Below, one piece after another: positions 41,915-51,913 of a stretch of DNA of 64,000 bases; the stretch's first letter is position 1; each line of letters starts with the position of its first letter. The stretch comes from an uncultured Clostridia bacterium (GTDB lineage: Bacteria; Bacillota; Clostridia; Peptostreptococcales; Anaerovoracaceae): positions 62,001-126,000 of the forward strand of contig CAKQGQ010000002.1 in NCBI GenBank assembly GCA_934233735.1. The letters are read 5' to 3'. The position numbers and the translations under genes are program-made. The notes under the pieces are model-generated. The model was not told the origin of the DNA. It was given only the letters and a program-made list of their open reading frames with translations, and did not search any database.

Positions 41915-44116
41915 ATGATTACAAAGGCGGAGTTTTTAGAAAAAATATTAAATATCAATTCTAAATACAACACTGAACTGATTGGAAAAGCATTCGACAA
42001 AGCCCAGGCTCTGCATGAAGGACAGCTGCGAAAAAGCGGCGAGCCATACTTTATCCATCCGATAAATGTGGCTTTAATTCTTGCAGAAATGGGTATGGAT
42101 GACGCGACAATCGTCGGTGGGCTTTTGCATGATGTCGTTGAAGATACAGAATACACCAGAGAGCAGCTCGTCGCCGATTTCGGCGAGGAGATTGCTCTCT
42201 TGGTTGACGGTGTTACGAAGCTGGGAACCATTAAGTTTGAATCAAAAGAAGAGATTCAGGCAGAAAACTTCCGAAAGATGTTCCTTGCAATGTCTAAGGA
42301 CATTCGTGTTCTCATCATCAAACTTGCGGACAGACTGCATAATATGAGAACGCTGGGCTTTATGAAGCCTGAAAAGATCGTTGAAAAGTGCAATGAAACA
42401 CTTGAAATTTACGCGCCGCTTGCCAGCAGGCTCGGTATTTCCAAGGTAAAGTTTGAACTGGAAGATCTGGCGCTTCAATATCTTCATCCGGAAGAATTTG
42501 AAGATTTGAAGGAAAAGGTAAGCAAACGAAAAGAAGAAAGAGAAGAAACGATTAATACCGTTATCGGTGAAATCAAGGAATCCCTGAACGATATGGATTT
42601 ACACTATGACATATATGGCAGGGCAAAACACTATTACAGCATTTATCGAAAAATGAAATATCAAAATAAGCAGATTGATGAAATTTTTGATTTGATTGCT
42701 GTAAGAATTATCGTAGAAAATGTAAAAGAATGTTACGCAGTTCTTGGTATCGTGCATACGATGTGGAAGCCGATACCGGGAAGATTTAAAGACTATATCG
42801 CCATGCCGAAACCGAATATGTATCAATCCCTGCATACGACGGTTATCGGAGACAACGGTGAACCATTTGAAATTCAGATAAGAACATATGAGATGCATAA
42901 AGTCGCTGAATACGGTATCGCAGCCCATTGGAAATATAAAGAGGGCGATACTTCCGGCAATGCATCCAATGATGATATAAAACTTGCATGGCTCAGACAG
43001 TCACTGGAATGGCAGCAGGACATTAAAGATCCGAAAGACTTCTTAGAGACCATGAAGATGGACTTGTTCGCAAGTCAGGTATTCGTTTTCACACCGAGAG
43101 GAGATGTTATTGAATTACCTGCAGGTTCGACCCCACTTGACTTCGCGTTTAAAATTCACTCGGCAATCGGGTGCAAATGCGTAGGCGCAAAGGTAAACGG
43201 AAAGATGGTTACGATTGACTACACGCTTCAGAACGGGGACATCGTTGAAATTGTAACCTCTGCAAACTCATCCGGTCCGAGCGTAGACTGGCTGAAGATT
43301 GCGAAAAGCTCCAATGCCAGAAATAAAATCAGGGGCTGGCTGAAGAAAGAAAATAAATCAGAAAATATCGAAAAAGGCAAAGACCTGCTCGATAAATATA
43401 TACGCAAAAAGGGCTATGACCCTTCGACATGCGCAAAATCTGCATTCTTGAATAAAGCGATGAAAGCCATGAATTTTGCGAATTCGGAGGAAGCTTTCAC
43501 TCAGCTTTCCAATGGCGGAACGCTTGTGAGCAAGTTCGCAAATCTGCTGTTCGGCTATTACGCGGAGGAAACCAATACTGAAGTAAAATCCAACGAAGCT
43601 GTCATTGAAGAGTTGAAAGCCGCAGAGGCAAGAAAAGCAAAACTCCGCCAGAGAACCAATGACAATCCGGGCATTGTCGTGGAAGGTGCGGATAACCTGA
43701 TGATTAAACTCGCGAAATGCTGCAACCCGGTTCCGGGAGACGAGATTATCGGCTTTATCACCAAAGGAAGGGGGATTTCCGTACACAGAAGCGACTGCTC
43801 GAATATCACGGCATTGCCGGAAGAGGAAAAACAGCGCTTCATTCATGTGGAATGGGAGGACCTCAAAGCGGGAAAAGCCTACAATGCGGACATTTGCATT
43901 ATCGGAAACGACCGAAAGGGAATCCTTTCGGACATTTCCAGAGTCTGCGAAGATATGGATATTCATCTTTCAGGCGTCAATGCAAAGAGCGGCAGAGACG
44001 GAAGTCTGACGATGACAATTACATTGTCCATATCCAGTACGCAGGAAATGCAGAAAGTTTTGCGAAGCCTGAGAAATATCAGCGGCGTTACGCAGGTATA
44101 CAGAGCGAAATCGTAA
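41915..44116 (+). CDS. rel: Bifunctional (p)ppGpp synthetase/hydrolase
   Basis: Controls the stringent response by making and degrading (p)ppGpp. 733 residues with all domains: HD hydrolase (HPINVALILAEMG and LLHDVVEDT), synthetase with GRFKDYIAMPKPNMYQSLHT (the RFKD pattern marks bifunctional enzymes), TGS (VFVFTPRGDVIELPAGSTPL), zinc-finger/CC region (AKCCNPVPGDEI) and C-terminal ACT domain. The order rel-dtd follows Firmicutes. Confidence 0.97.
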   Translation: MITKAEFLEKILNINSKYNTELIGKAFDKAQALHEGQLRKSGEPYFIHPINVALILAEMGMDDATIVGGLLHDVVEDTEYTREQLVADFGEEIALLVDGVTKLGTIKFESKEEIQAENFRKMFLAMSKDIRVLIIKLADRLHNMRTLGFMKPEKIVEKCNETLEIYAPLASRLGISKVKFELEDLALQYLHPEEFEDLKEKVSKRKEEREETINTVIGEIKESLNDMDLHYDIYGRAKHYYSIYRKMKYQNKQIDEIFDLIAVRIIVENVKECYAVLGIVHTMWKPIPGRFKDYIAMPKPNMYQSLHTTVIGDNGEPFEIQIRTYEMHKVAEYGIAAHWKYKEGDTSGNASNDDIKLAWLRQSLEWQQDIKDPKDFLETMKMDLFASQVFVFTPRGDVIELPAGSTPLDFAFKIHSAIGCKCVGAKVNGKMVTIDYTLQNGDIVEIVTSANSSGPSVDWLKIAKSSNARNKIRGWLKKENKSENIEKGKDLLDKYIRKKGYDPSTCAKSAFLNKAMKAMNFANSEEAFTQLSNGGTLVSKFANLLFGYYAEETNTEVKSNEAVIEELKAAEARKAKLRQRTNDNPGIVVEGADNLMIKLAKCCNPVPGDEIIGFITKGRGISVHRSDCSNITALPEEEKQRFIHVEWEDLKAGKAYNADICIIGNDRKGILSDISRVCEDMDIHLSGVNAKSGRDGSLTMTITLSISSTQEMQKVLRSLRNISGVTQVYRAKS

Positions 44117-44126
44117 GGAGGAAAAT

Positions 44127-44576
44127 ATGAGGGCTGTTGTTCAACGGGTAACCGAAGCAGATGTAACGGTTCAAGGAAGCAGTACGGGCGCAATCCAAAA
44201 AGGCTTGGTCGTCCTTCTTGGAGTGGAAGACGGAGATACAAAGAAAGATGCCGATTATATTGCGGACAAGGTTTCGGGACTTCGGATTTTTGACGATTCA
44301 GAGGGAGTGATGAATCTTTCCGTATCGGACATCGGAGGCGGAATCTTATCCATTTCACAGTTTACGCTCCTTGCAGATGCGCGAAAGGGCAAACGGCCGA
44401 GCTATATCAAGGCGGCAAGGCCGGAAGCGGCGAAGGAACTTTACGATTATTTCAATTCGAAAATCGAAGAAAAGGGAATCACGGTCGGAAAGGGCATTTT
44501 TCAGGCAGAAATGCTTGTCAGAATCTATAACGACGGACCAGTAACCATTTTGCTCGACAGTAAAAAACTATTTTAA
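44127..44576 (+). CDS. dtd: D-aminoacyl-tRNA deacylase
   Basis: Removes D-amino acids wrongly charged on tRNA. MRAVVQRVTEADVTV, GISQFTLLADARKGKRPSY-type segment (here LSISQFTLLADARKGKRPSY in part) and the C-terminal NDGPVTILLDS with the Gly-cisPro-type motif are diagnostic. 149 residues is normal. It is 10 bases downstream of rel. Confidence 0.95.
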   Translation: MRAVVQRVTEADVTVQGSSTGAIQKGLVVLLGVEDGDTKKDADYIADKVSGLRIFDDSEGVMNLSVSDIGGGILSISQFTLLADARKGKRPSYIKAARPEAAKELYDYFNSKIEEKGITVGKGIFQAEMLVRIYNDGPVTILLDSKKLF

Positions 44577-44586
44577 GAGGTAAAGG

Positions 44587-45207
44587 ATGAAAATTATCAG
44601 TTATGTAACAGGACCGATACAGGTCAACACATATTTAGCATATGACGAAGAAACAAACAAAGGTTTTATCGTCGATCCGGGCGATTACTCCCCGAAATTG
44701 AGCAAACAAGCCATGGATTTAGGCTTAGACATAGAATATATTATTTTGACACATGGACACGGAGACCACATCGGCGGCGTAGAACGCTTTAAAAGAGACT
44801 TTGCCGGCGCTAAGGTAGTTGCGCATGAAAAAGAAAAAGAAATGCTTGCAGACGCGGAAATAAACTGCTCTGTCGAAATGTTTCCAAAGCCGATTACACT
44901 GGAAGCGGATATCTGGGTAAAGGGCGGAGATACGCTGAAAGTTGGAAATATGGAGCTGCATTTCATTTATACGCCGGGGCATACGAAAGGCGGAATGTGC
45001 ATCTATGTTGACGGAAATCTCTTCAGCGGGGACACGCTGTTCCGCTATTCCATAGGCAGAACGGATTTTTACGGCGGCGATTTTGACGCTTTGATGAACT
45101 CGATTAAAAAGAGACTTTTCACGCTGCCTGACGATACGGTAGTTCTGCCGGGGCACATGGGAGTTTCGACAATCGGAGACGAAAAGAGAGGAAATCCTTT
45201 TGTATAA
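44587..45207 (+). CDS. MBL-fold metallohydrolase (YqgX/glyoxalase II-like)
   Basis: 206-residue metallo-beta-lactamase-fold hydrolase. Zinc ligands: HGHGDH (~57-62), GHTKGG, SGDTLF, and the final His in PGHMG. Short proteins of this kind are common between dtd and hemZ in Clostridia. They resemble glyoxalase II (thioester hydrolase) but lack its C-terminal domain, so the substrate is unknown. Confidence 0.9.
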   Translation: MKIISYVTGPIQVNTYLAYDEETNKGFIVDPGDYSPKLSKQAMDLGLDIEYIILTHGHGDHIGGVERFKRDFAGAKVVAHEKEKEMLADAEINCSVEMFPKPITLEADIWVKGGDTLKVGNMELHFIYTPGHTKGGMCIYVDGNLFSGDTLFRYSIGRTDFYGGDFDALMNSIKKRLFTLPDDTVVLPGHMGVSTIGDEKRGNPFV

Positions 45208-46591
45208 TATCATTATAAAGAACATCGAGAATAAATATGATTTCGCCGAACTCATCAAAATTTTTCTGAGGCCTGAAGAATTCAATGCTTATACGGAAGC
45301 AGAATATGTCGAAAAAGCGGAAGCGTGTGAGTCGGCTGAGCTGATTATTTTCAATGAAGAAAGGTCAGAAGACAAAAACGAAATAAAACGGGAGATTTAC
45401 AATAAACTTTCTCGGTTAACCGACAAAAAGCCGGAGTGGGGGATTCTAACCGGCGTAAGACCTGTAAAACTCACGGGCGAGCTGTTTCAACGATTGAAAA
45501 CGCAGGAAGCGGTTGAAAGCGAACTTTCGCACACCTATCTTTTGGCAGAAGAGAAAATACGCCTTTTGACCGACACCTATAATTACCAGCAGCAAACCTG
45601 CGGCAATCCACCCGAAAATTCCGTGGGAATCTATATCGGAATTCCGTTTTGCCCGACGAGATGCCTGTATTGCTCGTTTACTTCCAATCAGGTAGGCGAT
45701 GCGGAAATCGCAAGGTACCTCGAAGCACTGAAAACCGAAATCAGCTATGTTGGCAGGCGGATGCGCGAAACCGGACTTACGGCGGAGAGCATCTACATCG
45801 GCGGCGGAACTCCGACGACGCTGACCGCAGAGCAGCTCGATGACTTACTTCAGACGGTTGAGGATAATATGGATTTAAGCGCACTGAAGGAATTTACAGT
45901 TGAGGCCGGGCGCCCTGACACGATTACATACGAAAAATTAGAAGCGATTCATAAACATAAAATTGAAAGAATCAGCATAAATCCGCAGTCCATGAAGGAA
46001 AAAACGCTTGAGCTTATCGGTCGTTCACACGAACCTGCTGACATTGTGAAGGCATTTCAGAAGGCAGACCGGGTTGGCATTCCGGTTGTTAATGCGGATT
46101 TGATAACGGGACTTCCGGAGGAAACACCGGAGGATTTCGAAAGGACACTGGATGAAATCCTGGCTTTAGACCCGGAAAACATAACCGTGCATACACTTGC
46201 GGTTAAACGGGCTTCACGGCTTGTGGAGGTCGATAAGGACTTTCATTACAAGCAGGCGCAGACAGTGGCAGAAATGCTTAAAATCGCAAGAGAAAAACTC
46301 AAAGAAGCAGGTTTTCGCTCGTACTATCTGTATCGGCAGAAGCACATGGCAGGGGCCTTTGAAAATGTGGGCTACTGCAAGGACGACACTCCGTCAATCT
46401 ATAATATTCGTATTATGGAAGAAAAGCAGACGATTCTCGCGCTTGGCGCCGGCGGAATCAGCAAAATGTATTATCCTGCCGAAAACAGGCTCGAAAGAGT
46501 GCCGAATGTATCAAATTACGAAATCTATATTTCCCGTCTTGAGGAAATGCTGGATAGAAAAGAACAAAATATTTTTAAGGAGGTAAAATAG
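45200..46591 (+). CDS. hemZ: Radical SAM protein, HemZ-like (coproporphyrinogen dehydrogenase family)
   Basis: 463 residues. The radical SAM cluster motif CPTRCLYCSF (~151-160) follows IPF. YIGGGTPTTLTAEQL and VEAGRPDT are typical of HemN-family enzymes. The N-terminal ~145-residue extension is as in B. subtilis HemZ. The frame has no early ATG; TTG 45200 with AGAGG eight bases before it is used, overlapping the MBL gene by eight bases. A heme role is uncertain since no other heme genes are in view. Confidence 0.88.
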   Translation: MYNIIIKNIENKYDFAELIKIFLRPEEFNAYTEAEYVEKAEACESAELIIFNEERSEDKNEIKREIYNKLSRLTDKKPEWGILTGVRPVKLTGELFQRLKTQEAVESELSHTYLLAEEKIRLLTDTYNYQQQTCGNPPENSVGIYIGIPFCPTRCLYCSFTSNQVGDAEIARYLEALKTEISYVGRRMRETGLTAESIYIGGGTPTTLTAEQLDDLLQTVEDNMDLSALKEFTVEAGRPDTITYEKLEAIHKHKIERISINPQSMKEKTLELIGRSHEPADIVKAFQKADRVGIPVVNADLITGLPEETPEDFERTLDEILALDPENITVHTLAVKRASRLVEVDKDFHYKQAQTVAEMLKIAREKLKEAGFRSYYLYRQKHMAGAFENVGYCKDDTPSIYNIRIMEEKQTILALGAGGISKMYYPAENRLERVPNVSNYEIYISRLEEMLDRKEQNIFKEVK

Positions 46592-46592
46592 C

Positions 46593-47852
46593 ATGTTAAC
46601 GAATGCTCCAAAAGGAACAAAAGACATAATGATGGACCAGGTGTATAAGTGGCATTATGTTGAAAAAAAATGGAAAGAAATCTGCGCGAGATACGGATTT
46701 AAAGAAATCAGAACTCCGATATTTGAACATACAGAATTATTTCAGAGAGGTGTAGGAGATACGACCGATATCGTACAGAAGGAAATGTATACATTTGAAG
46801 ACCACGGCGGCCGCTCCATCACACTGAAGCCGGAAGGAACTTCCCCTGCAGTTCGCGCATTCATTGAGCACAAACAGTATGCGGAAGTACAGCCGATTAA
46901 ACTGTATTACGACATTCCTTGCTTCCGTTATGAAAAGCCGCAGTCGGGTCGTTTAAGACAGTTCCACCAGTTTGGGGTGGAAACCTTCGGAACGACGAAT
47001 ATGGTTGCAGACGCTGAAATTATTGCAATCGGATATGATTTCCTGACTTCCATGGGCGTTACCGACCTCACGCTTGAGATTAACTCCGTGGGCTGCCCGG
47101 AATGCCGCGCAAAACACAGAAAAGCACTCAAGGACTTCCTTGCTCCGAAGTACGATCAGCTTTGCGACACATGCAAGTCCAGATACGAAAAGAATCCGAT
47201 GAGAATTCTTGACTGTAAGAGCCCAATCGACCAGGAGCTCGTTCAGGGAGCGCCTATGATGGTGGATTTCCTCTGCGACGACTGCAAAAACGCATTTGAA
47301 GATTTGCAGAAGAACCTCGACGCTCTTGAAATTCCTTATGTTATCAATCCTAAGATTGTAAGAGGACTTGACTATTATACAAAGACAGCATTTGAATTCG
47401 TAACAAACAGCCTCGGCGCTCAGGGCACCGTATGCGGCGGAGGCAGATACGATAACCTTGTGGAAGAGGTTGGCGGACCTCCAATCCCGGGCGTTGGCTT
47501 CGGTCTCGGAAAGGAAAGACTGCTGATGCTCATGGAAGCAAACGGCGTTGAAATTCCAAAACCGTCCGATTGTGATGTTTTCATTGCGACGATGGGAGAG
47601 GCTGCAAAGCTTTACGGACAGAAACTTCTGTTTAACCTCAGACGAAACGGCATTAAGAGCCAGATTGACGACCTTCAGAGAAATTTCAAGGGTCAGTTCA
47701 AATATGCGGACAGACTCGGCGCGAAATATGCTGTCGTAATCGGTGACAACGAACTGGAAACCGGTGTTGCGACATTGAAAGATATGGAAAAAGGCGAACA
47801 GTCCGAAGTGAAATTCGACGACCTTATTGATGAATTGAAGAAGAGAATTTAG
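46593..47852 (+). CDS. hisS: Histidine-tRNA ligase
   Basis: Class II aminoacyl-tRNA synthetase, 419 residues. Starts APKGTKDIM; motif 2 is CFRYEKPQSGRLRQFHQFG; the His-binding loops are VRGLDYYTKTAFEF and CGGGRYDNLVEEVGG; motif 3 includes GFGLGKERLLML; a C-terminal anticodon domain completes it. AGGAGG precedes the ATG. The hisS-aspS pair is conserved in Firmicutes. Confidence 0.97.
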   Translation: MLTNAPKGTKDIMMDQVYKWHYVEKKWKEICARYGFKEIRTPIFEHTELFQRGVGDTTDIVQKEMYTFEDHGGRSITLKPEGTSPAVRAFIEHKQYAEVQPIKLYYDIPCFRYEKPQSGRLRQFHQFGVETFGTTNMVADAEIIAIGYDFLTSMGVTDLTLEINSVGCPECRAKHRKALKDFLAPKYDQLCDTCKSRYEKNPMRILDCKSPIDQELVQGAPMMVDFLCDDCKNAFEDLQKNLDALEIPYVINPKIVRGLDYYTKTAFEFVTNSLGAQGTVCGGGRYDNLVEEVGGPPIPGVGFGLGKERLLMLMEANGVEIPKPSDCDVFIATMGEAAKLYGQKLLFNLRRNGIKSQIDDLQRNFKGQFKYADRLGAKYAVVIGDNELETGVATLKDMEKGEQSEVKFDDLIDELKKRI

Positions 47853-47864
47853 GAGAAGAAAAAG

Positions 47865-49628
47865 ATGAGCACTATTTTTAAAAGAACGCACATGTGCGGA
47901 ACTTTAAATATTGAAAATGTAGACCAGGAAGTTGTTTTAAACGGATGGGTTGCAAAGAGAAGAAACCTCGGAGGCTTGATTTTCGTGGATTTAAGAGACA
48001 AAACGGGAATCGTGCAGGTAACCTTTGACGACAAAATTCCGCAGGAACTTTTTGAAAAGGCTGATGCACTCAGAAGTGAATATGTCATCGGTGTAAAAGG
48101 CATCGTGAAAGAAAGAAGCGCGAAGAACGAAAATATTCCAACAGGCGAAATCGAAGTATTTGCAACGGATATGGTTCTTTATTCCGAAGCAGACACGCCG
48201 CCGATTTACATCAAAGACGATGACAATGTTGATGACAATCTGAGATTGAAATATCGTTATCTGGACCTCAGAAAGACGAAGATGCAGAGAAATCTTACAT
48301 TCAGACATAAAGTATGCAAATGTGCGAGAGACTACTTCGACGAAAACGGATTCACCGAGGTGGAAACTCCGATGCTCATCAAATCCACTCCGGAAGGCGC
48401 AAGAGACTATATCGTTCCTTCCAGAGTTTATCCGGGCGAATTCTACGCGCTTCCGCAGTCGCCGCAGCTCTTCAAGCAGCTTCTGATGGTAGGCGGAACG
48501 GACCGATATATGCAGATTGTAAAGTGCTTCAGAGACGAGGACCTTCGTGCAGACAGACAGCCTGAATTCACACAGATTGACCTTGAGATGTCTTTTGTGG
48601 ATCAGGACGATGTAATCGCAATTCAGGAAGGCTTCCTCGCAAAAGTTTTCCGCGAGCTCAAAGGCGTTGAAATCCAGCTTCCGCTTCCGAGAATCACTTG
48701 GGATGAAGCGATGGAACGCTACGGCTCCGACAAGCCGGACACTCGTTTCGGATTTGAGCTCAGAAAGCTTAACGATACAGTAAAAGACTGCAATTTCAAG
48801 GTTTTCACTGACTGCCTTGCAAACGGCGGAGATGTCAGAGGTATCTGCGTAACCGGCGGTTCCGAGCAGTTCAGCAGAAAAGATATTGATAAATTAACAG
48901 ACATGACGAAGGCATACGGCGCGAAGGGCCTCGTATGGATTCGTGTAAATGACGGAGAATATAAATCATCCGTGGATAAATTCTTCTCGCAGGAAGAACT
49001 TGCAGAAATTGCAAAGGTATTTGAGGCGAAGAAAGATGACCTCATCTTCATCTGTTCCGACAGAGCAAAGGTAACTTACGATTCTCTCGGATTCCTCAGA
49101 AGAGAGTGTGCGAAGAGAATGGGACTTCTTGATGACAATCAGTATAACTTATTATGGGTTGTTGACTTCCCGATGTTTGAAGAAGATGAGGAAGACCACT
49201 CCCTCAAGGCTATGCACCACCCGTTTACTTGTCCGAAACTCGACCAGCTTGACTTGCTGGATACAGACCCGCTTGCAGTGAAAGCGGACGCTTATGACAT
49301 CGTTTTGAACGGTGTTGAACTGGGCGGCGGTTCTGTGAGAATCCACGACAAGAACCTTCAGGCGAAGATGTTTGAAGTGCTTGGCCTGACGAAAGAAGAA
49401 TGTGACGAAAAGTTCGGCTTCTTAATTGAAGCGTTTAAGTACGGCGCACCGCCTCATGCAGGACTTGCATACGGTCTTGACCGTTTCGTAATGCTGCTTT
49501 TGGGCGAGCCTTCCATCAGAGAAGTCATCGCATTCCCGAAGAATCAGAACGCGCAGTGCCTTGTTTCCAGCGCACCTTCGCCGGTAGACCGGGCGCAGCT
49601 TGATGAACTCGGTATTACAACGAAGTAA
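47865..49628 (+). CDS. aspS: Aspartate-tRNA ligase
   Basis: Class II synthetase, bacterial type, 587 residues. An N-terminal OB anticodon-binding domain (VLNGWVAKRRNLGGLIFVDL) is followed by the catalytic core with motif 2 CFRDEDLRADRQPEFTQIDL, the bacterial GAD insertion (~280-420), and motif 3 GLAYGLDRFVMLLLGEPSIR. It is 12 bases downstream of hisS. Confidence 0.97.
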   Translation: MSTIFKRTHMCGTLNIENVDQEVVLNGWVAKRRNLGGLIFVDLRDKTGIVQVTFDDKIPQELFEKADALRSEYVIGVKGIVKERSAKNENIPTGEIEVFATDMVLYSEADTPPIYIKDDDNVDDNLRLKYRYLDLRKTKMQRNLTFRHKVCKCARDYFDENGFTEVETPMLIKSTPEGARDYIVPSRVYPGEFYALPQSPQLFKQLLMVGGTDRYMQIVKCFRDEDLRADRQPEFTQIDLEMSFVDQDDVIAIQEGFLAKVFRELKGVEIQLPLPRITWDEAMERYGSDKPDTRFGFELRKLNDTVKDCNFKVFTDCLANGGDVRGICVTGGSEQFSRKDIDKLTDMTKAYGAKGLVWIRVNDGEYKSSVDKFFSQEELAEIAKVFEAKKDDLIFICSDRAKVTYDSLGFLRRECAKRMGLLDDNQYNLLWVVDFPMFEEDEEDHSLKAMHHPFTCPKLDQLDLLDTDPLAVKADAYDIVLNGVELGGGSVRIHDKNLQAKMFEVLGLTKEECDEKFGFLIEAFKYGAPPHAGLAYGLDRFVMLLLGEPSIREVIAFPKNQNAQCLVSSAPSPVDRAQLDELGITTK

Positions 49629-49658
49629 AACATTTGACAGATATATGCAGGAGGAGCC

Positions 49659-51005
49659 ATGGCAAAGCAATGCATTAACTGCGGTGCTAAAATCCGATTC
49701 AGAGAGAACTATTTTACACTATCCAACCAGGGAAAATATTTTTGCGAAAAATGCGCAAAGACAGCAGAACCGCTTCTGAATGAAATTAAGACGATAACAA
49801 GTGCAAAGTCATACGAAGCCGCAAAAGAAAAGTTTAATGAGGAACTTTCAAAAGCACCGCTTCTTGACGGAGCAAAAAAATATCTGCGGTATGAGTTCGA
49901 CGACATTGCAAGAATGGCATCAATTGTGCCGGACAAGCAGTATGCGAATGCGAAAACTTTCAAAGGTTCCTTTCCGGCATGCCGCGATGCGGTTTACCAG
50001 GCAGGAAAGACCATTTGCGGCTCAGAACCTGTGGTGCCAATGCAGTGCATAAAAATAACGACGAGCCGTGACGGCGATATTTATGTCGTAACTGCGGTTT
50101 TTGAGAATTATTTTATGCGTACCGGTTCTTATGCAAGTCTTTCGGTGACAATGATCTGGATGCCCGGCTTTTTCAGCAAAGGAACCGCTGTTGTAAGTGC
50201 AGTCGGCTCCGGAGGCGGAGACGGACTCTTCAACATCAGCTGGGGCGCGGAGGATGACTTCGTGGATTGGTTTTGGACGACACTGCAGGAACAGAATCCG
50301 GAATTTGAATTTAAGCCGTACGATGAACCGATTCTGTCTGCTGGCATTACATTTGAAAATTATGACAGCGGGCAGGAAGAAAAAAATCCCGAAACTACAA
50401 ACCGTATCGGAATTCTCGGCGGAACTTTTGACCCGGTTCATATGGCTCATGTCGCACTCGGCAGAGCCGCTGTTACGGAGGCGGGACTATCCAAGCTCAT
50501 TGTCATGCCGGCGTACATTCAGCCGTTTAAGCAGGGAAAACGCGTGACCGACGACGAGCACCGGCTTGCGATGGCAAGACTTGCCTTTGAAGATATTGAA
50601 AATGCAGAGATTTCGACCTTTGAAACGGACAGAATGCGGGTTTCTTATACATATGACACGCTTACGGAACTGAAAAAATCCTATCCGGAAAACGAACTCT
50701 CTTTCATAACCGGGGCGGATTCATTCGTGTTCGTCGATACCTGGTATAAAGGAATTGACTTACTGCAAAACTTTTCATTCATAGTGAGCGTAAGGCCGGG
50801 ATGCCGTGAAGCGGAGCTGAATGCGAAAATCTTGGAATACAAAGAAAAATACGGGACGGATATTATTAAATTGACATCGGCCATGCCGGACATTTCCTCC
50901 AGCATGATTCGGGAAAAATACAAAGAGGGGGAATCCGTAACAGGACTTATCCCGGAAAAAGTGGAAAGGTATATTGCAGAACATGGACTCTATCAAAGAG
51001 ATTAA
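49659..51005 (+). CDS. nadD: Fusion: zinc ribbon/DUF6054-like domain plus NadD
   Basis: 448 residues, about twice the usual NadD length. An N-terminal zinc ribbon (CINCGAK...CEKC, ~5-32) is followed by an unfamiliar ~200-residue region whose ENYFMRTGSYASLSVTM and GGGDGLFNISWGAEDDF resemble DUF6054 proteins. The C-terminal ~200 residues are nicotinate-nucleotide adenylyltransferase, which makes deamido-NAD: GGTFDPVHMAHV (HxGH type), ITGADSF and DISSSMIREKY. No start codon or ribosome-binding site is seen at the junction, so this is a true single ORF. Its place before yqeK and rsfS is the normal nadD position. Confidence 0.88.
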   Translation: MAKQCINCGAKIRFRENYFTLSNQGKYFCEKCAKTAEPLLNEIKTITSAKSYEAAKEKFNEELSKAPLLDGAKKYLRYEFDDIARMASIVPDKQYANAKTFKGSFPACRDAVYQAGKTICGSEPVVPMQCIKITTSRDGDIYVVTAVFENYFMRTGSYASLSVTMIWMPGFFSKGTAVVSAVGSGGGDGLFNISWGAEDDFVDWFWTTLQEQNPEFEFKPYDEPILSAGITFENYDSGQEEKNPETTNRIGILGGTFDPVHMAHVALGRAAVTEAGLSKLIVMPAYIQPFKQGKRVTDDEHRLAMARLAFEDIENAEISTFETDRMRVSYTYDTLTELKKSYPENELSFITGADSFVFVDTWYKGIDLLQNFSFIVSVRPGCREAELNAKILEYKEKYGTDIIKLTSAMPDISSSMIREKYKEGESVTGLIPEKVERYIAEHGLYQRD

Positions 51006-51570
51006 AGAATATATCGAAAGAAATTATTCAGAAAAAAGAAAACTTCATACGGAAGGCGTGAGAAAAACCGCTATGGAGCTCGCTCGAAAGTACGGTGCTG
51101 ACGAGAAGAAAGCGGAGATTGCGGCACTTTTCCACGATATGTATAGAGGCATGCCTGAAAAAAGCCTGAACTATTATGTGAAGAATCTCGGGCTTGACGA
51201 TATGTATCTTAACAATTGCAATCTGGCACACGGGAAAATCGCGGCGATCGTGATGAAACGGGATTTTGACATCAAAGACGACGACATTATCAATGCGGTT
51301 TCCTATCATACGACGGGACGCGCAGGAATGTCGCTGCTCGAAGAGATCATTTATCTGGCAGATGCGATTGAACCAAACAGAGCCTACCCGGGTGTTGAGA
51401 AACTGAGAGAAATTGCACAGACGGATCTCGACAAAGCTTGTCTCATGTCGCTTTCAAGCACGATAGATTTTGTTCGGGCAAGCGGAAAATATTTAGATGA
51501 AGAAACGATACTCGCCAAAGAGTATCTGGAAAGAAAAATAAAAGAAAGGGAGAATGCAAATGACAAATAA
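50983..51570 (+). CDS. yqeK: HD-domain hydrolase YqeK (diadenosine tetraphosphatase type)
   Basis: HD-superfamily enzyme; characterised YqeK proteins hydrolyse Ap4A symmetrically. Metal-binding residues: H in KLHTEGVRKTA, HDMYRG (HD), LAHGKIAA, and YHTTGRAGMSLLE with LADAIEPNR. ATG 50983 is used; TTG 50974 is possible. It overlaps nadD by 23 bases and rsfS by 11. Confidence 0.92.
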   Translation: MDSIKEIKEYIERNYSEKRKLHTEGVRKTAMELARKYGADEKKAEIAALFHDMYRGMPEKSLNYYVKNLGLDDMYLNNCNLAHGKIAAIVMKRDFDIKDDDIINAVSYHTTGRAGMSLLEEIIYLADAIEPNRAYPGVEKLREIAQTDLDKACLMSLSSTIDFVRASGKYLDEETILAKEYLERKIKERENANDK

Positions 51571-51904
51571 AGATTATGCCGTTTTAGCAGGGAAGACCTT
51601 ATCTGCCAAAAAAGCGCAGGATATTGTGATTATCGATATTCAGGAAAAAGCTTCCTTTGCAGACTATTTTGTAATCTGCTCCGGTACATCCGAACGACAG
51701 ATTCATACCCTCGTGGATGAAGTGGAAGAGGCTTTTGCCAAGGAAGGACTGCTTGTAAAATCCGTGGAAGGAAAACAAAGCTCCGGCTGGATTTTGATGG
51801 ACTTCGGCGACATTATCGTCAACCTGTTCACTAAGGAAATGAGAGAAAAATATAGTATTGAAAAAATATGGGGAGACTGCGAGTTCATCGAAGTGGAGGA
51901 TTAA
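51560..51904 (+). CDS. rsfS: Ribosomal silencing factor RsfS
   Basis: Binds L14 of the large subunit and blocks 30S joining when nutrients are short. SFADYFVICSGTSERQIHTL and GWILMDFGDIIVNLF are family signatures. ATG 51560 has AGGGAG seven bases upstream; an in-frame ATG two codons earlier is too close to it. Confidence 0.94.
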   Translation: MTNKDYAVLAGKTLSAKKAQDIVIIDIQEKASFADYFVICSGTSERQIHTLVDEVEEAFAKEGLLVKSVEGKQSSGWILMDFGDIIVNLFTKEMREKYSIEKIWGDCEFIEVED

Positions 51905-51913
51905 AAAAAAGAA

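Noticed and set aside
46953..47891. 312-codon minus-strand frame across hisS
   Set aside because: Antisense shadow of a certain gene; no motifs or initiation signals.
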